Assembly: GCA_044350415.1 (NCBI GenBank)
Contig: JBILHQ010000012.1
Coordinates: 1-55,834, forward strand
Origin: M3007 sp044350415
GTDB taxonomy: Bacteria > Bacteroidota > Bacteroidia > Chitinophagales > Saprospiraceae
Direction: 5' to 3'
DNA length: 55,834 nucleotides
The notes beneath the pieces were generated by a model. That model saw only the letters and a list, made by a program, of their open reading frames with translations, was not told where the DNA came from and searched no databases. Shown here piece by piece: positions 17,988 through 26,964 of the stretch. How positions within the stretch are numbered: position 1 is the stretch's first letter; each line of letters opens with the position of its first letter. Made by a program: the position numbers and the translations under genes.

Positions 17988-18824
17988 ATGAAAAAAGAAA
18001 TTCAATCAAAAGCCGAACTAGCAAAATCCGGAGCCTCTTGTATTGTTGGATTTTTATTTCTCTTAAGTTTTATTTTGTTTTTTATCTACTGGCCACTTGC
18101 TATCATCGCATTGGCAGGAGCCCTTATCTATGCATCTGTTTCATCCAAAGAGGCAACTGAATTGGAAAAGTCAGGCGAAGTCTACCTAGGTAGCAATGTG
18201 GAACTTTTAAATTTAAGTACCTTGTCTCCTGCTGCTGAGCCATTTGTTATTATTGTTGATGTTGAAACAACCGGTTTATTAGTAGATGACACAACTCCCA
18301 CAATAAAAAAAGTTAAAGAAAACCCTGATTGGTATCCACGAATTGTTCAAATTGCATGGCTTACCCTGTCCAGAAATTACGAAATTGTTGAAAAGAATAT
18401 ATTCTACGTTAAACAAAATGAACCTATACCGGAAAAGGCGATTCAGATACATGGAATAACTAATGAGATTTGTAATTTAAAAGGCGTGGAGATTGCTGAT
18501 GTTATTCATAAGTTTAGAGAGTCTGCATCGTTTTGTGAATATTATGCAGGCCATAATGTGCATTTTGATAAATATGTCATTGAGGCGGAATGTATAAAAA
18601 ATGATCTCCCAAAACCATTCAAATACCTGAAAGGTTATGATACAATGAAGATGGGGCAAGGCATTGTTAAACGAAGGAAATTTAAACTTGAAGAAATCGC
18701 AAATAAAATATTCGGTAAAAAGTTATTGCAAGATAACAATATAAACTTCCATGACGCATTTTCTGATGTTTGGGTAACTGCATCCATTTTTGCAGTACTC
18801 CATAAAAATGATATTAAGTATTAA
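17988..18824 (+). CDS. Membrane-anchored DEDDh 3'-5' exonuclease (DnaQ-like)
   Basis: 278 residues. Two adjacent hydrophobic segments (about residues 19-50) anchor the protein. From residue ~85 there is a DnaQ-type exonuclease domain. ExoI is VDVETTG with catalytic Asp and Glu, ExoII is GHNVHFDKYVIE, and ExoIII is HDAFSDVWVTASIF with the DEDDh His and Asp. IQIHGITNEI is also typical of this family. The substrate would be DNA or RNA ends. A membrane anchor on this fold is unusual. The gene and its flanks are much more AT-rich than neighbours, and it sits beside a decayed gene, so recent acquisition is possible. No partner gene is evident. Confidence 0.85.
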   Translation: MKKEIQSKAELAKSGASCIVGFLFLLSFILFFIYWPLAIIALAGALIYASVSSKEATELEKSGEVYLGSNVELLNLSTLSPAAEPFVIIVDVETTGLLVDDTTPTIKKVKENPDWYPRIVQIAWLTLSRNYEIVEKNIFYVKQNEPIPEKAIQIHGITNEICNLKGVEIADVIHKFRESASFCEYYAGHNVHFDKYVIEAECIKNDLPKPFKYLKGYDTMKMGQGIVKRRKFKLEEIANKIFGKKLLQDNNINFHDAFSDVWVTASIFAVLHKNDIKY

Positions 18825-18867
18825 TATGTACTTGATTTGGCTATTCTGTAGGCTATGAAAATCACCT

Positions 18868-21048
18868 TTATACTCCTACCTGCATCACCACCCAATAAGT
18901 GATCCAAGAAAACAAATACGCCATGGCTCCCATCACCAAAAACTGCCCAATTGCCCAGCGCCAGCGGCCGGTTTCCTGTTTCACTACCACCAGCGTACTC
19001 ATACACTGCATGGCCAAAGCGTAAAATACCAGCAGGGAAAGACCTGTGGCGGTGGTGTAAATTTTGTCATCAGTGCCACGGAAGGTATCGGCGGCCATTT
19101 TTTCTTTTAAGGTAGCATAGCGCTCAAACGGCTTTTTGTCGCCGGCCTCGCTTTCTTCTATCTTACCAACACTTTCTAAACTGTAAATGATATACATTGT
19201 GCTGTTGAATACCTCCCGCGCCAGGAACGAAGAAAGGATACCGATGCCGATTTTCCAATCGTAACCCAGCGGGCGAATGACCGGTTCGATAGTTTTGCCC
19301 ACTTTTCCCGCCCAGGAATATTCTAATTTATAGGACGCTTCCAGATCACCGCGCTGCGCTTCAGGAGCTTTGCGGTTTTCAATATCGGATGCAGCGCTGA
19401 TTTGCGCTTTTTCCCCAATGTTACCAGGACCGAAACTCGATAAAAACCAAAGTACGGAGGTAATAATCAGGATAGGTTTCCAAACGCCGGTGACGAAATT
19501 TTTCACTTTGTCCAATACACTGTGCCATACGTTTTTCCAGTGGGGCGCGCGGTAAACCGGCATTTCCAACGTGAGAAACGACCGTTCTGTGGTACGCATG
19601 ATCTTGTTCATCACCCAACCCGAACCTAACGCAGTGATGATCCCCAGTAAATACATCATCGCAAATACAAATGCCCACGCCTGCCAGTTTTTGGCGGGTA
19701 AAGCAATGGGAATCAATACCATATACACAGGAATTCGGGCGCTGCAACTGATAAACGGCGTCACCATAATGGTAATAATACGCTCCTTCCAGTTGCCTAT
19801 AGTTCGGGTTCCTTTGATCGCAGGTACCGCACACGCCCCGCCGCCGATGAGGGCCACAATACTGCGGCCATTCATACCGAAACGGCGCATCATGCGGTCG
19901 AACATGAATACGGCCCGGGAGAGATACCCCACCTCTTCGAGCAGGGAAATGAGCAGAGAGAGAATCGCAATTTGGGGTACAAATACTAAAACGCCCTTAA
20001 ACCCTTCCAATATCCCTTTGGTTACAAAATCGGTCAGCCAGTCGATACCTGTGGGGCGTAAAATACTTTCTGTGGTATCAATAATCAACCCCATCATGCC
20101 TTCCACCCAGCCACCAGTGACCTCGTAACCGTAAAAAATGACCATAAAGACCAGCAACATGACGCCGAAAAAGATAAATGGTCCTGCTATACGATTGGTT
20201 AAAATGGCATCAAGGCGGTCGGTGACCGTCACCGGAAAAGCAGGTGGATGCTGGATTGCTTCTTTGACTACAGGCGTAAAATAATCGAAACGGGTCATTG
20301 TTTCTTCCACCTGCATCCGCAGGGACTGAAACTGTTTGGTCTCCACAATCGCGCCCAGTATTTCCCGGTCGGCTTTTTTTAATGCCGGCAGCCAGCTATA
20401 GTGGTGTGCCCACAACAAAGCGCGGTACGGATTGGCGATATTAAAATTGAGTTGAACGGCTTCGGCGATGCTTTGCTCCAGTTCCGATAATTTGTAGAAT
20501 GGGTTGGTTGCCTCTTCTTTTGTTTCCGACAACTGCTCAATGGATGCGGTGAGTTGACGGATGTTTTCCCCTGTACGGCCACTGATAGATACCACAGGCA
20601 CTTGGAAGCGATTGGACAAAGGAAGTGTATTTACTTTAATTCCTTCTTCGGCTGCCACATCGCTCATATTCAGGGCGAGGATGGCTGGAATTTGCAGATC
20701 GAGCAATTGGGTAAACAGCAGCAGGTGTTTCTCCAGATGGGTTACATCGGCCACGTACACCAGCAAGTCAGGGAAATTCGGATCATCGGGATTGCACAGT
20801 ACATCGGCAATCACTTTTTCGTCGGAAGAGGTTGGGTACAGGCTGTATGCGCCAGGGAAATCAATCAGCACAACGGCCTGACCTTTCGGCAGACTGAAAC
20901 GGCCTTCTTTAATTTCTACGGTAACACCCGGGAAATTGCCGGTTTTTTGCCGAAGACCAGTTAACTGGTTAAATACAGTCGATTTACCACTATTGGGATT
21001 ACCGACTAAACCGACTTTTAGCGGCGTACTTTTTTCAATTTTGCGCAT
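18868..21048 (-). CDS. feoB: Ferrous iron transporter B
   Basis: About 726 residues, normal size. The N-terminal G domain has GNPNSGKST (G1), TGNFPGVTVE (switch I), DFPGAYSL (G3) and NMSDVA (G4). The membrane part has the two Gate motifs with conserved Cys: GGGACAVPAIKGTR and SCSARIPVYMVLIP. FLAREVFNSTMYIIY near the end is also typical. It imports Fe(II) across the inner membrane. The ATG at 21046-21048 is used; a GTG one codon earlier is possible. feoA lies 8 bp upstream of the ATG and forms an operon with it. Confidence 0.97.
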   Translation of the reverse strand: MRKIEKSTPLKVGLVGNPNSGKSTVFNQLTGLRQKTGNFPGVTVEIKEGRFSLPKGQAVVLIDFPGAYSLYPTSSDEKVIADVLCNPDDPNFPDLLVYVADVTHLEKHLLLFTQLLDLQIPAILALNMSDVAAEEGIKVNTLPLSNRFQVPVVSISGRTGENIRQLTASIEQLSETKEEATNPFYKLSELEQSIAEAVQLNFNIANPYRALLWAHHYSWLPALKKADREILGAIVETKQFQSLRMQVEETMTRFDYFTPVVKEAIQHPPAFPVTVTDRLDAILTNRIAGPFIFFGVMLLVFMVIFYGYEVTGGWVEGMMGLIIDTTESILRPTGIDWLTDFVTKGILEGFKGVLVFVPQIAILSLLISLLEEVGYLSRAVFMFDRMMRRFGMNGRSIVALIGGGACAVPAIKGTRTIGNWKERIITIMVTPFISCSARIPVYMVLIPIALPAKNWQAWAFVFAMMYLLGIITALGSGWVMNKIMRTTERSFLTLEMPVYRAPHWKNVWHSVLDKVKNFVTGVWKPILIITSVLWFLSSFGPGNIGEKAQISAASDIENRKAPEAQRGDLEASYKLEYSWAGKVGKTIEPVIRPLGYDWKIGIGILSSFLAREVFNSTMYIIYSLESVGKIEESEAGDKKPFERYATLKEKMAADTFRGTDDKIYTTATGLSLLVFYALAMQCMSTLVVVKQETGRWRWAIGQFLVMGAMAYLFSWITYWVVMQVGV

Positions 21049-21056
21049 CACATCAC

Positions 21057-21290
21057 TTAAACGGTCAACAAAATCATCACTGCTTCTTCTTTTCGGAGCG
21101 CCAGTCTAACGCCGTCCACTTTGATATAAAAAGCATCCCCAAAAGGCGATTTCCTTACCATTTCAATCTGAACACCGGGCAAAACCCCCATCGACATTAA
21201 CTTACAGGCCAAAGCTGGATCCGTAATGGAAATGGCTCGTGCACTTTCGTGGGCTTTTAACTCGGGTAATGTGCGATGGCGACGCTGCAT
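21057..21290 (-). CDS. feoA: Ferrous iron transport protein A
   Basis: 77 residues with the SH3-like FeoA fold: LACKLMSMGVLPGVQIEMVR in the centre and GDAFYIKVDGVRLALRKEEA at the end. FeoA is a small cytosolic partner of FeoB needed for Fe(II) uptake. It is the first gene of the feoAB pair. A -7 box variant TACCTTCG lies at 21320-21327. The divergent serC promoter starts within 40 bp. No clear Fur box was seen. Confidence 0.93.
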   Translation of the reverse strand: MQRRHRTLPELKAHESARAISITDPALACKLMSMGVLPGVQIEMVRKSPFGDAFYIKVDGVRLALRKEEAVMILLTV

Positions 21291-21319
21291 AAATCGTTAT
21301 TTAGACCAATTAAACGCAG

Positions 21320-21327
21320 CGAAGGTA
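21320..21327 (-). promoter_or_regulatory. -7 box variant TACCTTCG for feoAB
   Basis: One mismatch to TANNTTTG, 30 bp before the feoA ATG. It faces away from the serC box at 21360-21367. Confidence 0.45.
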
Positions 21328-21359
21328 AGAGTTGTTCAAAATATTAAGGTATAATCTTG

Positions 21360-21367
21360 TACTTTTG
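21360..21367 (+). promoter_or_regulatory. -7 box TACTTTTG for serC
   Basis: Exact TANNTTTG, 25 bp before the serC ATG at 21393. This supports the internal ATG over the upstream in-frame codon at 21357. Confidence 0.55.
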
Positions 21368-21392
21368 CATCGATTTTGACAAAACAAATACA

Positions 21393-22472
21393 ATGAACAA
21401 ACATAATTTCTCTGCCGGGCCCGCCATTTTGCCTGCTTCGGTATTAAAAGAAGCGGCAAAAGCCGTTACCAATTATAACGGGATTGGTCTCAGTCTTTTA
21501 GAACTTAGTCACCGCGGTCCGGAATTCATGGCCATTATGGATGAGGCCAACTCCCTGATGCGGGAAATACTCAGTCTGCCACCCGAATATAAGGTAATCT
21601 GGCTTTCAGGTGGTGCGAGCACCCAGTTTTATATGGCACCGTTCAACCTGCTCAATGAGACAGAAACTGCGGCGTATATTGACTCTGGCGTATGGGCCTC
21701 CAAAGCCATCAAAGAAGCCAAGTTTTTCGGAAATATCGAGGTGATTGCGTCCTCCAAAGCCAATAATTACACGTATATTCCTAAAAACGGTAAAATACCC
21801 AAGACGGCAAAATACCTGCACATTACCAGCAACAACACGATTTATGGCACACAATGGGCAAAATTTCCCAAGTCGCCAGTACCGATGGTGTGCGATATGT
21901 CGTCCGATTTCCTGAGTCGCCCATTGGATGTAAGTCCGTTTGGCCTCATCTACGCTGGTGCGCAAAAGAACTTGGGCCCTGCGGGTACTACGGTGGTGAT
22001 CGTTCGCGAAAATCTGTTGGGAACTGTTACCCGCCCAATGCCTGCGATGCTCGATTACCGCACCTTTATCAAAGAAGACTCCATGTACAATACGCCGCCG
22101 GTGTATCCAATTTATGTGTCGATGCTCACGCTTCGCTGGATCAAAAAGAACGGTGGATTAAAGGGTATGCAACGGCGTAATAAAACCAAAGCGGCTATTT
22201 TGTATAATGAGATTGACCGGAATCCATTGTTTAAAGGAACTGTGACCGACAAAAATGACCGCTCCTTAATGAACGTTTGTTTTGTGATGGAAGAAAAATA
22301 CGCCGCATTAGAAAAAGAATTCCTGAAAGAAACGGAAGCCCACGGTATGGTGGGCCTCAGTGGTCACCGTTCAGTGGGCGGCTTCCGGGCATCTATTTAT
22401 AATGCCATGCAGAAATCCAGCGTTCAGGCGTTGGTGGATCTGATGGCAGATTTTGCAAAAAGAAAAGCGTAA
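21393..22472 (+). CDS. serC: Phosphoserine aminotransferase
   Basis: About 359 residues from ATG 21393 (MNKHNFSAGPAILP), typical length. This PLP enzyme converts 3-phosphohydroxypyruvate and glutamate to phosphoserine. It has NFSAGPA at the N terminus, LSGGASTQFY for phosphate binding, and the PLP lysine in GAQKNLGPAG. The C terminus has GHRSVGGFRASIYNAM. It makes serine, the precursor that CysE acetylates, but no serA or serB is nearby. The stop TAA is the start of a 26-bp palindrome that follows. Confidence 0.96.
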   Translation: MNKHNFSAGPAILPASVLKEAAKAVTNYNGIGLSLLELSHRGPEFMAIMDEANSLMREILSLPPEYKVIWLSGGASTQFYMAPFNLLNETETAAYIDSGVWASKAIKEAKFFGNIEVIASSKANNYTYIPKNGKIPKTAKYLHITSNNTIYGTQWAKFPKSPVPMVCDMSSDFLSRPLDVSPFGLIYAGAQKNLGPAGTTVVIVRENLLGTVTRPMPAMLDYRTFIKEDSMYNTPPVYPIYVSMLTLRWIKKNGGLKGMQRRNKTKAAILYNEIDRNPLFKGTVTDKNDRSLMNVCFVMEEKYAALEKEFLKETEAHGMVGLSGHRSVGGFRASIYNAMQKSSVQALVDLMADFAKRKA

Positions 22473-22525
22473 CTTCGGCTTCGCTCAGTTACCGATGGGC
22501 GGTAACTGAGCGAAGCCGAAGTTAC
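22469..22525. terminator. 26-bp perfect hairpin at the serC stop codon
   Basis: Left arm 22469-22494 begins GTAACTTCGGCTTCGC, and the right arm 22500-22525 is its exact reverse complement. The loop is ATGGG. The serC stop TAA is inside the left arm. No T tract follows, so factor-independent termination is unproven. A fragment resembling the arm (CTTCGCTCAGTAAC) recurs near 30701, so it may be another dispersed repeat. Confidence 0.7.
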
Positions 22526-22536
22526 CATTCCAGATT

Positions 22537-23394
22537 ATGCTCTCCAAACCGATATTTTGGGCTCTTTCGTTGTGTCTTGTGTTTTTTACAGGGGACCGAT
22601 TGGCGGGTTTTTGGTTAAAAAAACAAACAATCAACAGTCAGTTTCGGTATTCCAGGATGTATGCTGGCCGGGGCGATGCTGATATTTTGCTCGTGGGAAA
22701 TTCCCGGGGACTGGCATTTTACCAGCCATATATCGAAGAAATTACGGGAAAATCAACATTCAATATCAGTTATAACGGTCTGCCAGCCCAATTGGCAAAA
22801 GTATTAGTGGCTGATTATTTAGAAAAATACACTTCTCCAAAGACGATTCTTATCGATGTCACCCTTTGCGACCGGCCTAATGCCACACTCGTAGCCGGTT
22901 TTTCAACCTACCTTGCTGATTCACACCGACTCGACACCCTTATCCGGGGACAATCCAGTGATGTTTGGTGGGGCAACCAGGTTTCTGCTTTATTCCGCTA
23001 CAACAATGAAATTTTTCAGCGGACCATATTCTACCGCAACCGCAGCGACGAAGACTGGCTGATTGACCGTCAAATTGTGCCGGCACTGGCGGCAACCGTT
23101 CCTTTAGATACTTTTCCTGTCAGTATCCAGCCAACACTCATCAATGAATTGGCTGCTACGGTCACACTTGCCCGTGCTGCCGGCCACGATGTTCGCCTGA
23201 TTATCGGCCCATATTATCCGGGTATGGTGCGCGACTGGAAAAACTTACTGGACTTGAAAACCGCTGTTGAACAAAGCACGGGGCTGCAAGTATATGATTT
23301 TAGTCAGGCATTGAAAGATCCTGCTGATTTCGGCGATTTGATGCACCTGAATAAGCAGGGCGCGCTTCATTTTGCGGATTTATTAACTTTTTAG
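22537..23394 (+). CDS. SGNH-hydrolase-fold protein, membrane-anchored
   Basis: 285 residues. An N-terminal hydrophobic stretch (FWALSLCLVFFTGDRLAGFW) is either a signal anchor or signal peptide, so the domain is outside the cytoplasm. The block LLVGNSRGLAFYQPY takes the place of the usual GDS motif and provides the serine. DLMHLNKQGALHFADLL near the end has the Asp and His of the catalytic pair. The pattern resembles DltD/AlgX-like SGNH proteins that move or remove acyl groups on cell-surface polymers. The substrate is unknown. It follows serC after the hairpin. Confidence 0.75.
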   Translation: MLSKPIFWALSLCLVFFTGDRLAGFWLKKQTINSQFRYSRMYAGRGDADILLVGNSRGLAFYQPYIEEITGKSTFNISYNGLPAQLAKVLVADYLEKYTSPKTILIDVTLCDRPNATLVAGFSTYLADSHRLDTLIRGQSSDVWWGNQVSALFRYNNEIFQRTIFYRNRSDEDWLIDRQIVPALAATVPLDTFPVSIQPTLINELAATVTLARAAGHDVRLIIGPYYPGMVRDWKNLLDLKTAVEQSTGLQVYDFSQALKDPADFGDLMHLNKQGALHFADLLTF

Positions 23395-23655
23395 GGCATT
23401 AGTGCCCCGGGAAATGAGGAACGGATATGTTAGCAGGGCTGCTTTTCATATATTTTCATTAGCGATATTAATAACAGATTCACCTCTACCGATAAACAAT
23501 TTCTGATTGGAATTAAAATCTTAAGGTTGGTTTTGCGTTAAAGGAGCGGTATCTTTAGGGCATATCCGGGATTTTTCGAACTGAAAATTTCGGACATACT
23601 CTTGTTTCAGCACCGTTCCTAACTCATTCAAACTTTTGCTTTTTTGCTGCACATC
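23395..23655. other. 260-bp gap before the PorE-like gene
   Basis: Begins with a short hairpin, GGGCA-TTAG-TGCCC, right after the SGNH stop (weak terminator candidate). The rest is AT-rich; an imperfect -7 box (TATCTTTA) is near 23550. Nothing else was recognised. Confidence 0.35.
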
Positions 23656-25620
23656 ATGTCGATATTTTCCCAAAACGGGCATTTCCCCCAAACAATGTTC
23701 CTGCTGGTTCTCCTTGCAATAACACCTTTTGCGGCCTTTACCCAAACCAATTTCAACACGGTAAAAACAACTTCAGAAAAGGCACTCCGTGCGTTTAAAG
23801 AGGGCCGGGTGGCGATGCAACAAGGCGATATCGCAGGAGGAATCCGGTATTACCAGAAGGCTATCGATGCCGATGCACAATTCATTGACGCCTATCTTTA
23901 CCTCGGCGGTGCCTTCAAGGAGGGTGGCAGTTTGAAAGAAGCGGAAACCGCTTTTGAAAAAGTCCTGGCCCTGAGTCCGTCGTATGAGATGCGGGTGTAC
24001 GATGTGCTGGCTTTGGTGGAGTGGGATCTGGACAAATACGGTGAAGCAGCCACGCACCTCGACTATTATTTGCAAAGTGAAGCAGGCAACTCAGGAGAAC
24101 GCGCCGGAGTGGAGCGCCGGCTGCGCAATGCGAAATTCGCTGCTGAAGCAATAAAAAAGCCAGTGCCTTTCCACCCGGAGCCGCTAAAAGGGGATGTAAA
24201 TACCAAAGCTGATGAGTATTTTCCGGTTTTTACAGCCGATGGGCAAACCCTTATTTTTACCCGTAATGATTATGACGACGAAAATTTTTATCAAAGCGAA
24301 CGGTTGCCCGGCGAAACAGCAACCTGGGGTCCTGCCAAGGTGCTGGAGGGCGTAAATACAACCCTCAATGAAGGGGCAGAAGCCATCAGTCCGGATGGAT
24401 CGTGGCTGGTATTTACCGCATGCGATCGCACAGGAGATGGATCGCATGGTAGTTGCGATCTGTATTGGTCACAAAAAAAATCAGAAGGTTGGACCAAACC
24501 CACGCCTTTCAGCAGTGTCATTAATTCCCCCTCATGGGATTCGCAGCCGACTATCAGTGCCGATGGTAAAACAATCATATTTTCAAGTGCCCGGTCAGGT
24601 ACTTTAGGCAACCGCGATTTATGGGAAACCACCCGACTGACCGGCGGGAAATGGAGTACTCCCCGCAATTTGGGCGATAAAATCAACACAACCAGCAGTG
24701 ATTGTTTCCCTTTTTTACATGCTGACGGACAGACATTATATTTTACCTCGACCGGCCATCCTGGTATGGGCGGCGATGATATTTTTGTGGTGCGCAAACA
24801 AGCCGATGGCGAATGGGGAACGCCCGAAAATCTCGGTTACCCTATTAATACAAAAGGTAATGAAGGCAATTTAGTTACCTCATTAGATGGAGCTACGGCT
24901 TATTTTTCCGCTGTTCGGCCTGAGGGGCCGGGAGGAGTCGATATTTATCAGTTTGAAATGCCTGTTGGACTACGTCCAAAAACAGTCACTTATGCCCGCG
25001 CACAGGTCACCGATGCCGCAACAGGATATCCTGTAGTGGCAAAAGTGGAATTTACAGATTTGATTTCCGGACTCAGTTATGTCTCGTCTACAACCAAAAA
25101 AGACGGTACTTTTCTGGTTTGTCTGCCTGCTGGCCATAATTATGCCCTGAATGTAACCCGAAAAGGATACCTGTTTCAATCGGAACATTTTGAACTGGAT
25201 TCAAGTGCTTCATTCTTGCAACCCTATGAATTACATATTGAATTACAACCAGTGCCTGACTCTACGGTCGCCGCGCCAACCGGCCAGCCAATTACCCTGA
25301 AAAATGTATTTTTCAATACAGGCTCTGCTGAATTATTGCCGGCAAGTACCACAGAATTAAATGCCCTGGCCGCACTTTTGCAAGAATATACAGCATTAAA
25401 AATTCAGATTAACGGCCACACCGACAATGCCGGCGATGACAACAGCAATCTGAGTTTGTCAGAAAGAAGAGCACAGGCTGTCAGGAATTACCTGATTGGA
25501 CAAGGTATTGCCACCAATCGCCTCCGGGCCGTGGGATTCGGTGAAACCAAATTTGTTGCACCCAATGATACTCCCGAGGGTCGGGCCAGGAACCGGAGAA
25601 CGGAATTTGAGGTATGGTAA
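23656..25620 (+). CDS. PorE-like OmpA-family protein (TPR, WD40-like propeller, CRD, OmpA)
   Basis: About 654 residues. Domain order is TPR (about 30-130: AIDADAQFIDAYLYLGGAFK), a PD40 beta propeller (about 175-445, with repeated ISPDGSWLVFTA and LHADGQTLYFTS type blades), a carboxypeptidase-regulatory-like domain (about 450-540), and an OmpA peptidoglycan-binding domain (INGHTDNAGDDNSNLSLSER onward). This is the same order as PorE, a T9SS component that binds peptidoglycan. PorE is a lipoprotein, whereas here the leader (FLLVLLAITPFAAFTQTN) ends with a type I cleavage site. ATG 23656 is used; TTG 23644 or ATG 23695 are possible. Paralogues of unknown role are common in this phylum. Confidence 0.85.
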   Translation: MSIFSQNGHFPQTMFLLVLLAITPFAAFTQTNFNTVKTTSEKALRAFKEGRVAMQQGDIAGGIRYYQKAIDADAQFIDAYLYLGGAFKEGGSLKEAETAFEKVLALSPSYEMRVYDVLALVEWDLDKYGEAATHLDYYLQSEAGNSGERAGVERRLRNAKFAAEAIKKPVPFHPEPLKGDVNTKADEYFPVFTADGQTLIFTRNDYDDENFYQSERLPGETATWGPAKVLEGVNTTLNEGAEAISPDGSWLVFTACDRTGDGSHGSCDLYWSQKKSEGWTKPTPFSSVINSPSWDSQPTISADGKTIIFSSARSGTLGNRDLWETTRLTGGKWSTPRNLGDKINTTSSDCFPFLHADGQTLYFTSTGHPGMGGDDIFVVRKQADGEWGTPENLGYPINTKGNEGNLVTSLDGATAYFSAVRPEGPGGVDIYQFEMPVGLRPKTVTYARAQVTDAATGYPVVAKVEFTDLISGLSYVSSTTKKDGTFLVCLPAGHNYALNVTRKGYLFQSEHFELDSSASFLQPYELHIELQPVPDSTVAAPTGQPITLKNVFFNTGSAELLPASTTELNALAALLQEYTALKIQINGHTDNAGDDNSNLSLSERRAQAVRNYLIGQGIATNRLRAVGFGETKFVAPNDTPEGRARNRRTEFEVW

Positions 25621-25624
25621 AGCC

Positions 25625-26815
25625 CTATCCAGTTACACTAAGTACCCGAATTTCCACCCGCTGATTTTTCCGGCGGCCATCTTCAGTGGTGTTGGGGGCG
25701 ATGGGCAATGTTTTACCGTACCCTTTATATTGAATGCGGGCTGTTGGAATGCCTTTGCTAATCAGCCAGTCACAAACCGCTTTGGCGCGATTAGCCGACA
25801 AGGTATTGGCATAAGAATCGCTTGGGCGATTATTGGTGTGTCCGGCGACTTCAATTACCAATTTGGGGTTTTTTGACAAGAAATTATAAACCTCTGAAAG
25901 CGTTGTCTCACACTCTGCTTTTACAGTATACTGATTTGCGTCAAAATAGAGGTTTTGTATCTGGAGAATATCTCCTTTTTTGATCTTTGTCGGGTCTGAT
26001 TCTGCAATCGTTTTAACCGTTTCCACTTTTGGTGCAGGTGTAACTGCGGGTATTTCTTTAGTGGTGGCAGGTTTGGGTGGAGTTGCTTTGCCAGGAGGAG
26101 TAGTGCGCTTCACTTCTGGTTTCGCTGCGACATCTTCCTTTTTTTCATCACAGGAAGTTTGCTTGATCGCAGATGCATTGTCGATCAATACATTGCCATT
26201 GTAAGGAAAAAGCATCGGTGTTTTGAAATACGCTTCTATGATAATAAAGGAATAGTTGCCTTTTTTGGGTTTTAGCGGGATCAAGTAACCCATCCAGCGT
26301 GTATTGACGACATAAGGCGTAGTATACAGCAGTTCCTTTCTGTCGCAAAAACCATTTCCACCCCAGATCCGCACTTGAACGGCTGATGCAAAACTCAGAA
26401 CCTTACTCCCGCTATTGCTTGTTTGGCTGTTATATTCATCCGAACGGCTCAAATCAAGGTTCCATTCATAACAATTACCGGCAACAATGGGCTGACTGAG
26501 CCGTTGCGACACGCTCTCGTAGGTTTCATTGTCCCGAACCACTAAGCCCAGGTAGGAAATACCATTGCTCGGTGGTTTGATAACATCAAAAAAACCAGGC
26601 TGAATATCGGGAGATGATTCTGTTTGCGGACCACAATCATACCAACCGGCAGGAGCGGTCCCCCCCTTGGAACCGGCCCTGGGGATGTCTTCAAAAGAGG
26701 GATTTGTGAGGTTAATAGTTACCAATTTGGGTTTGGGCTGCGTTTGACCAAAACTGGTAGTTATTCCAGCAAAAAAGAATATTAAAAATGCAGCAGAAAA
26801 GCGTTGTGTGGACAT
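25625..26815 (-). CDS. OmpA-family protein with N-terminal beta-sandwich domain
   Basis: 396 residues, with a signal peptide (about residues 1-24, ending TSFGQ). Residues ~30-215 form an exported beta-rich domain with the carbohydrate-binding-like start INLTNPSFEDIPR and several Cys. A Pro/Lys/Thr-rich linker follows (about 220-270). The OmpA C-terminal domain (about 285-396) has AGHTNNRPSDSYANTLSANR and the arginine-rich end GRRKNQRVEIRV. It should anchor the N-terminal domain to peptidoglycan. The gene converges with the PorE-like gene, with only 4 bp between stops. Confidence 0.85.
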   Translation of the reverse strand: MSTQRFSAAFLIFFFAGITTSFGQTQPKPKLVTINLTNPSFEDIPRAGSKGGTAPAGWYDCGPQTESSPDIQPGFFDVIKPPSNGISYLGLVVRDNETYESVSQRLSQPIVAGNCYEWNLDLSRSDEYNSQTSNSGSKVLSFASAVQVRIWGGNGFCDRKELLYTTPYVVNTRWMGYLIPLKPKKGNYSFIIIEAYFKTPMLFPYNGNVLIDNASAIKQTSCDEKKEDVAAKPEVKRTTPPGKATPPKPATTKEIPAVTPAPKVETVKTIAESDPTKIKKGDILQIQNLYFDANQYTVKAECETTLSEVYNFLSKNPKLVIEVAGHTNNRPSDSYANTLSANRAKAVCDWLISKGIPTARIQYKGYGKTLPIAPNTTEDGRRKNQRVEIRVLSVTG

Positions 26816-26964
26816 AGTTGTAACTTAAAAATAAAATGTCTCAAAGCACGAGCAATACTTGTGCCATGTTTAACCAATTTCTAGTATAGCCCCAAAAACG
26901 TACAAAGAGCGGCTTTTTGTATATCTGAATTGACAAATTAACCCATAATTATCATAAACGTTCA

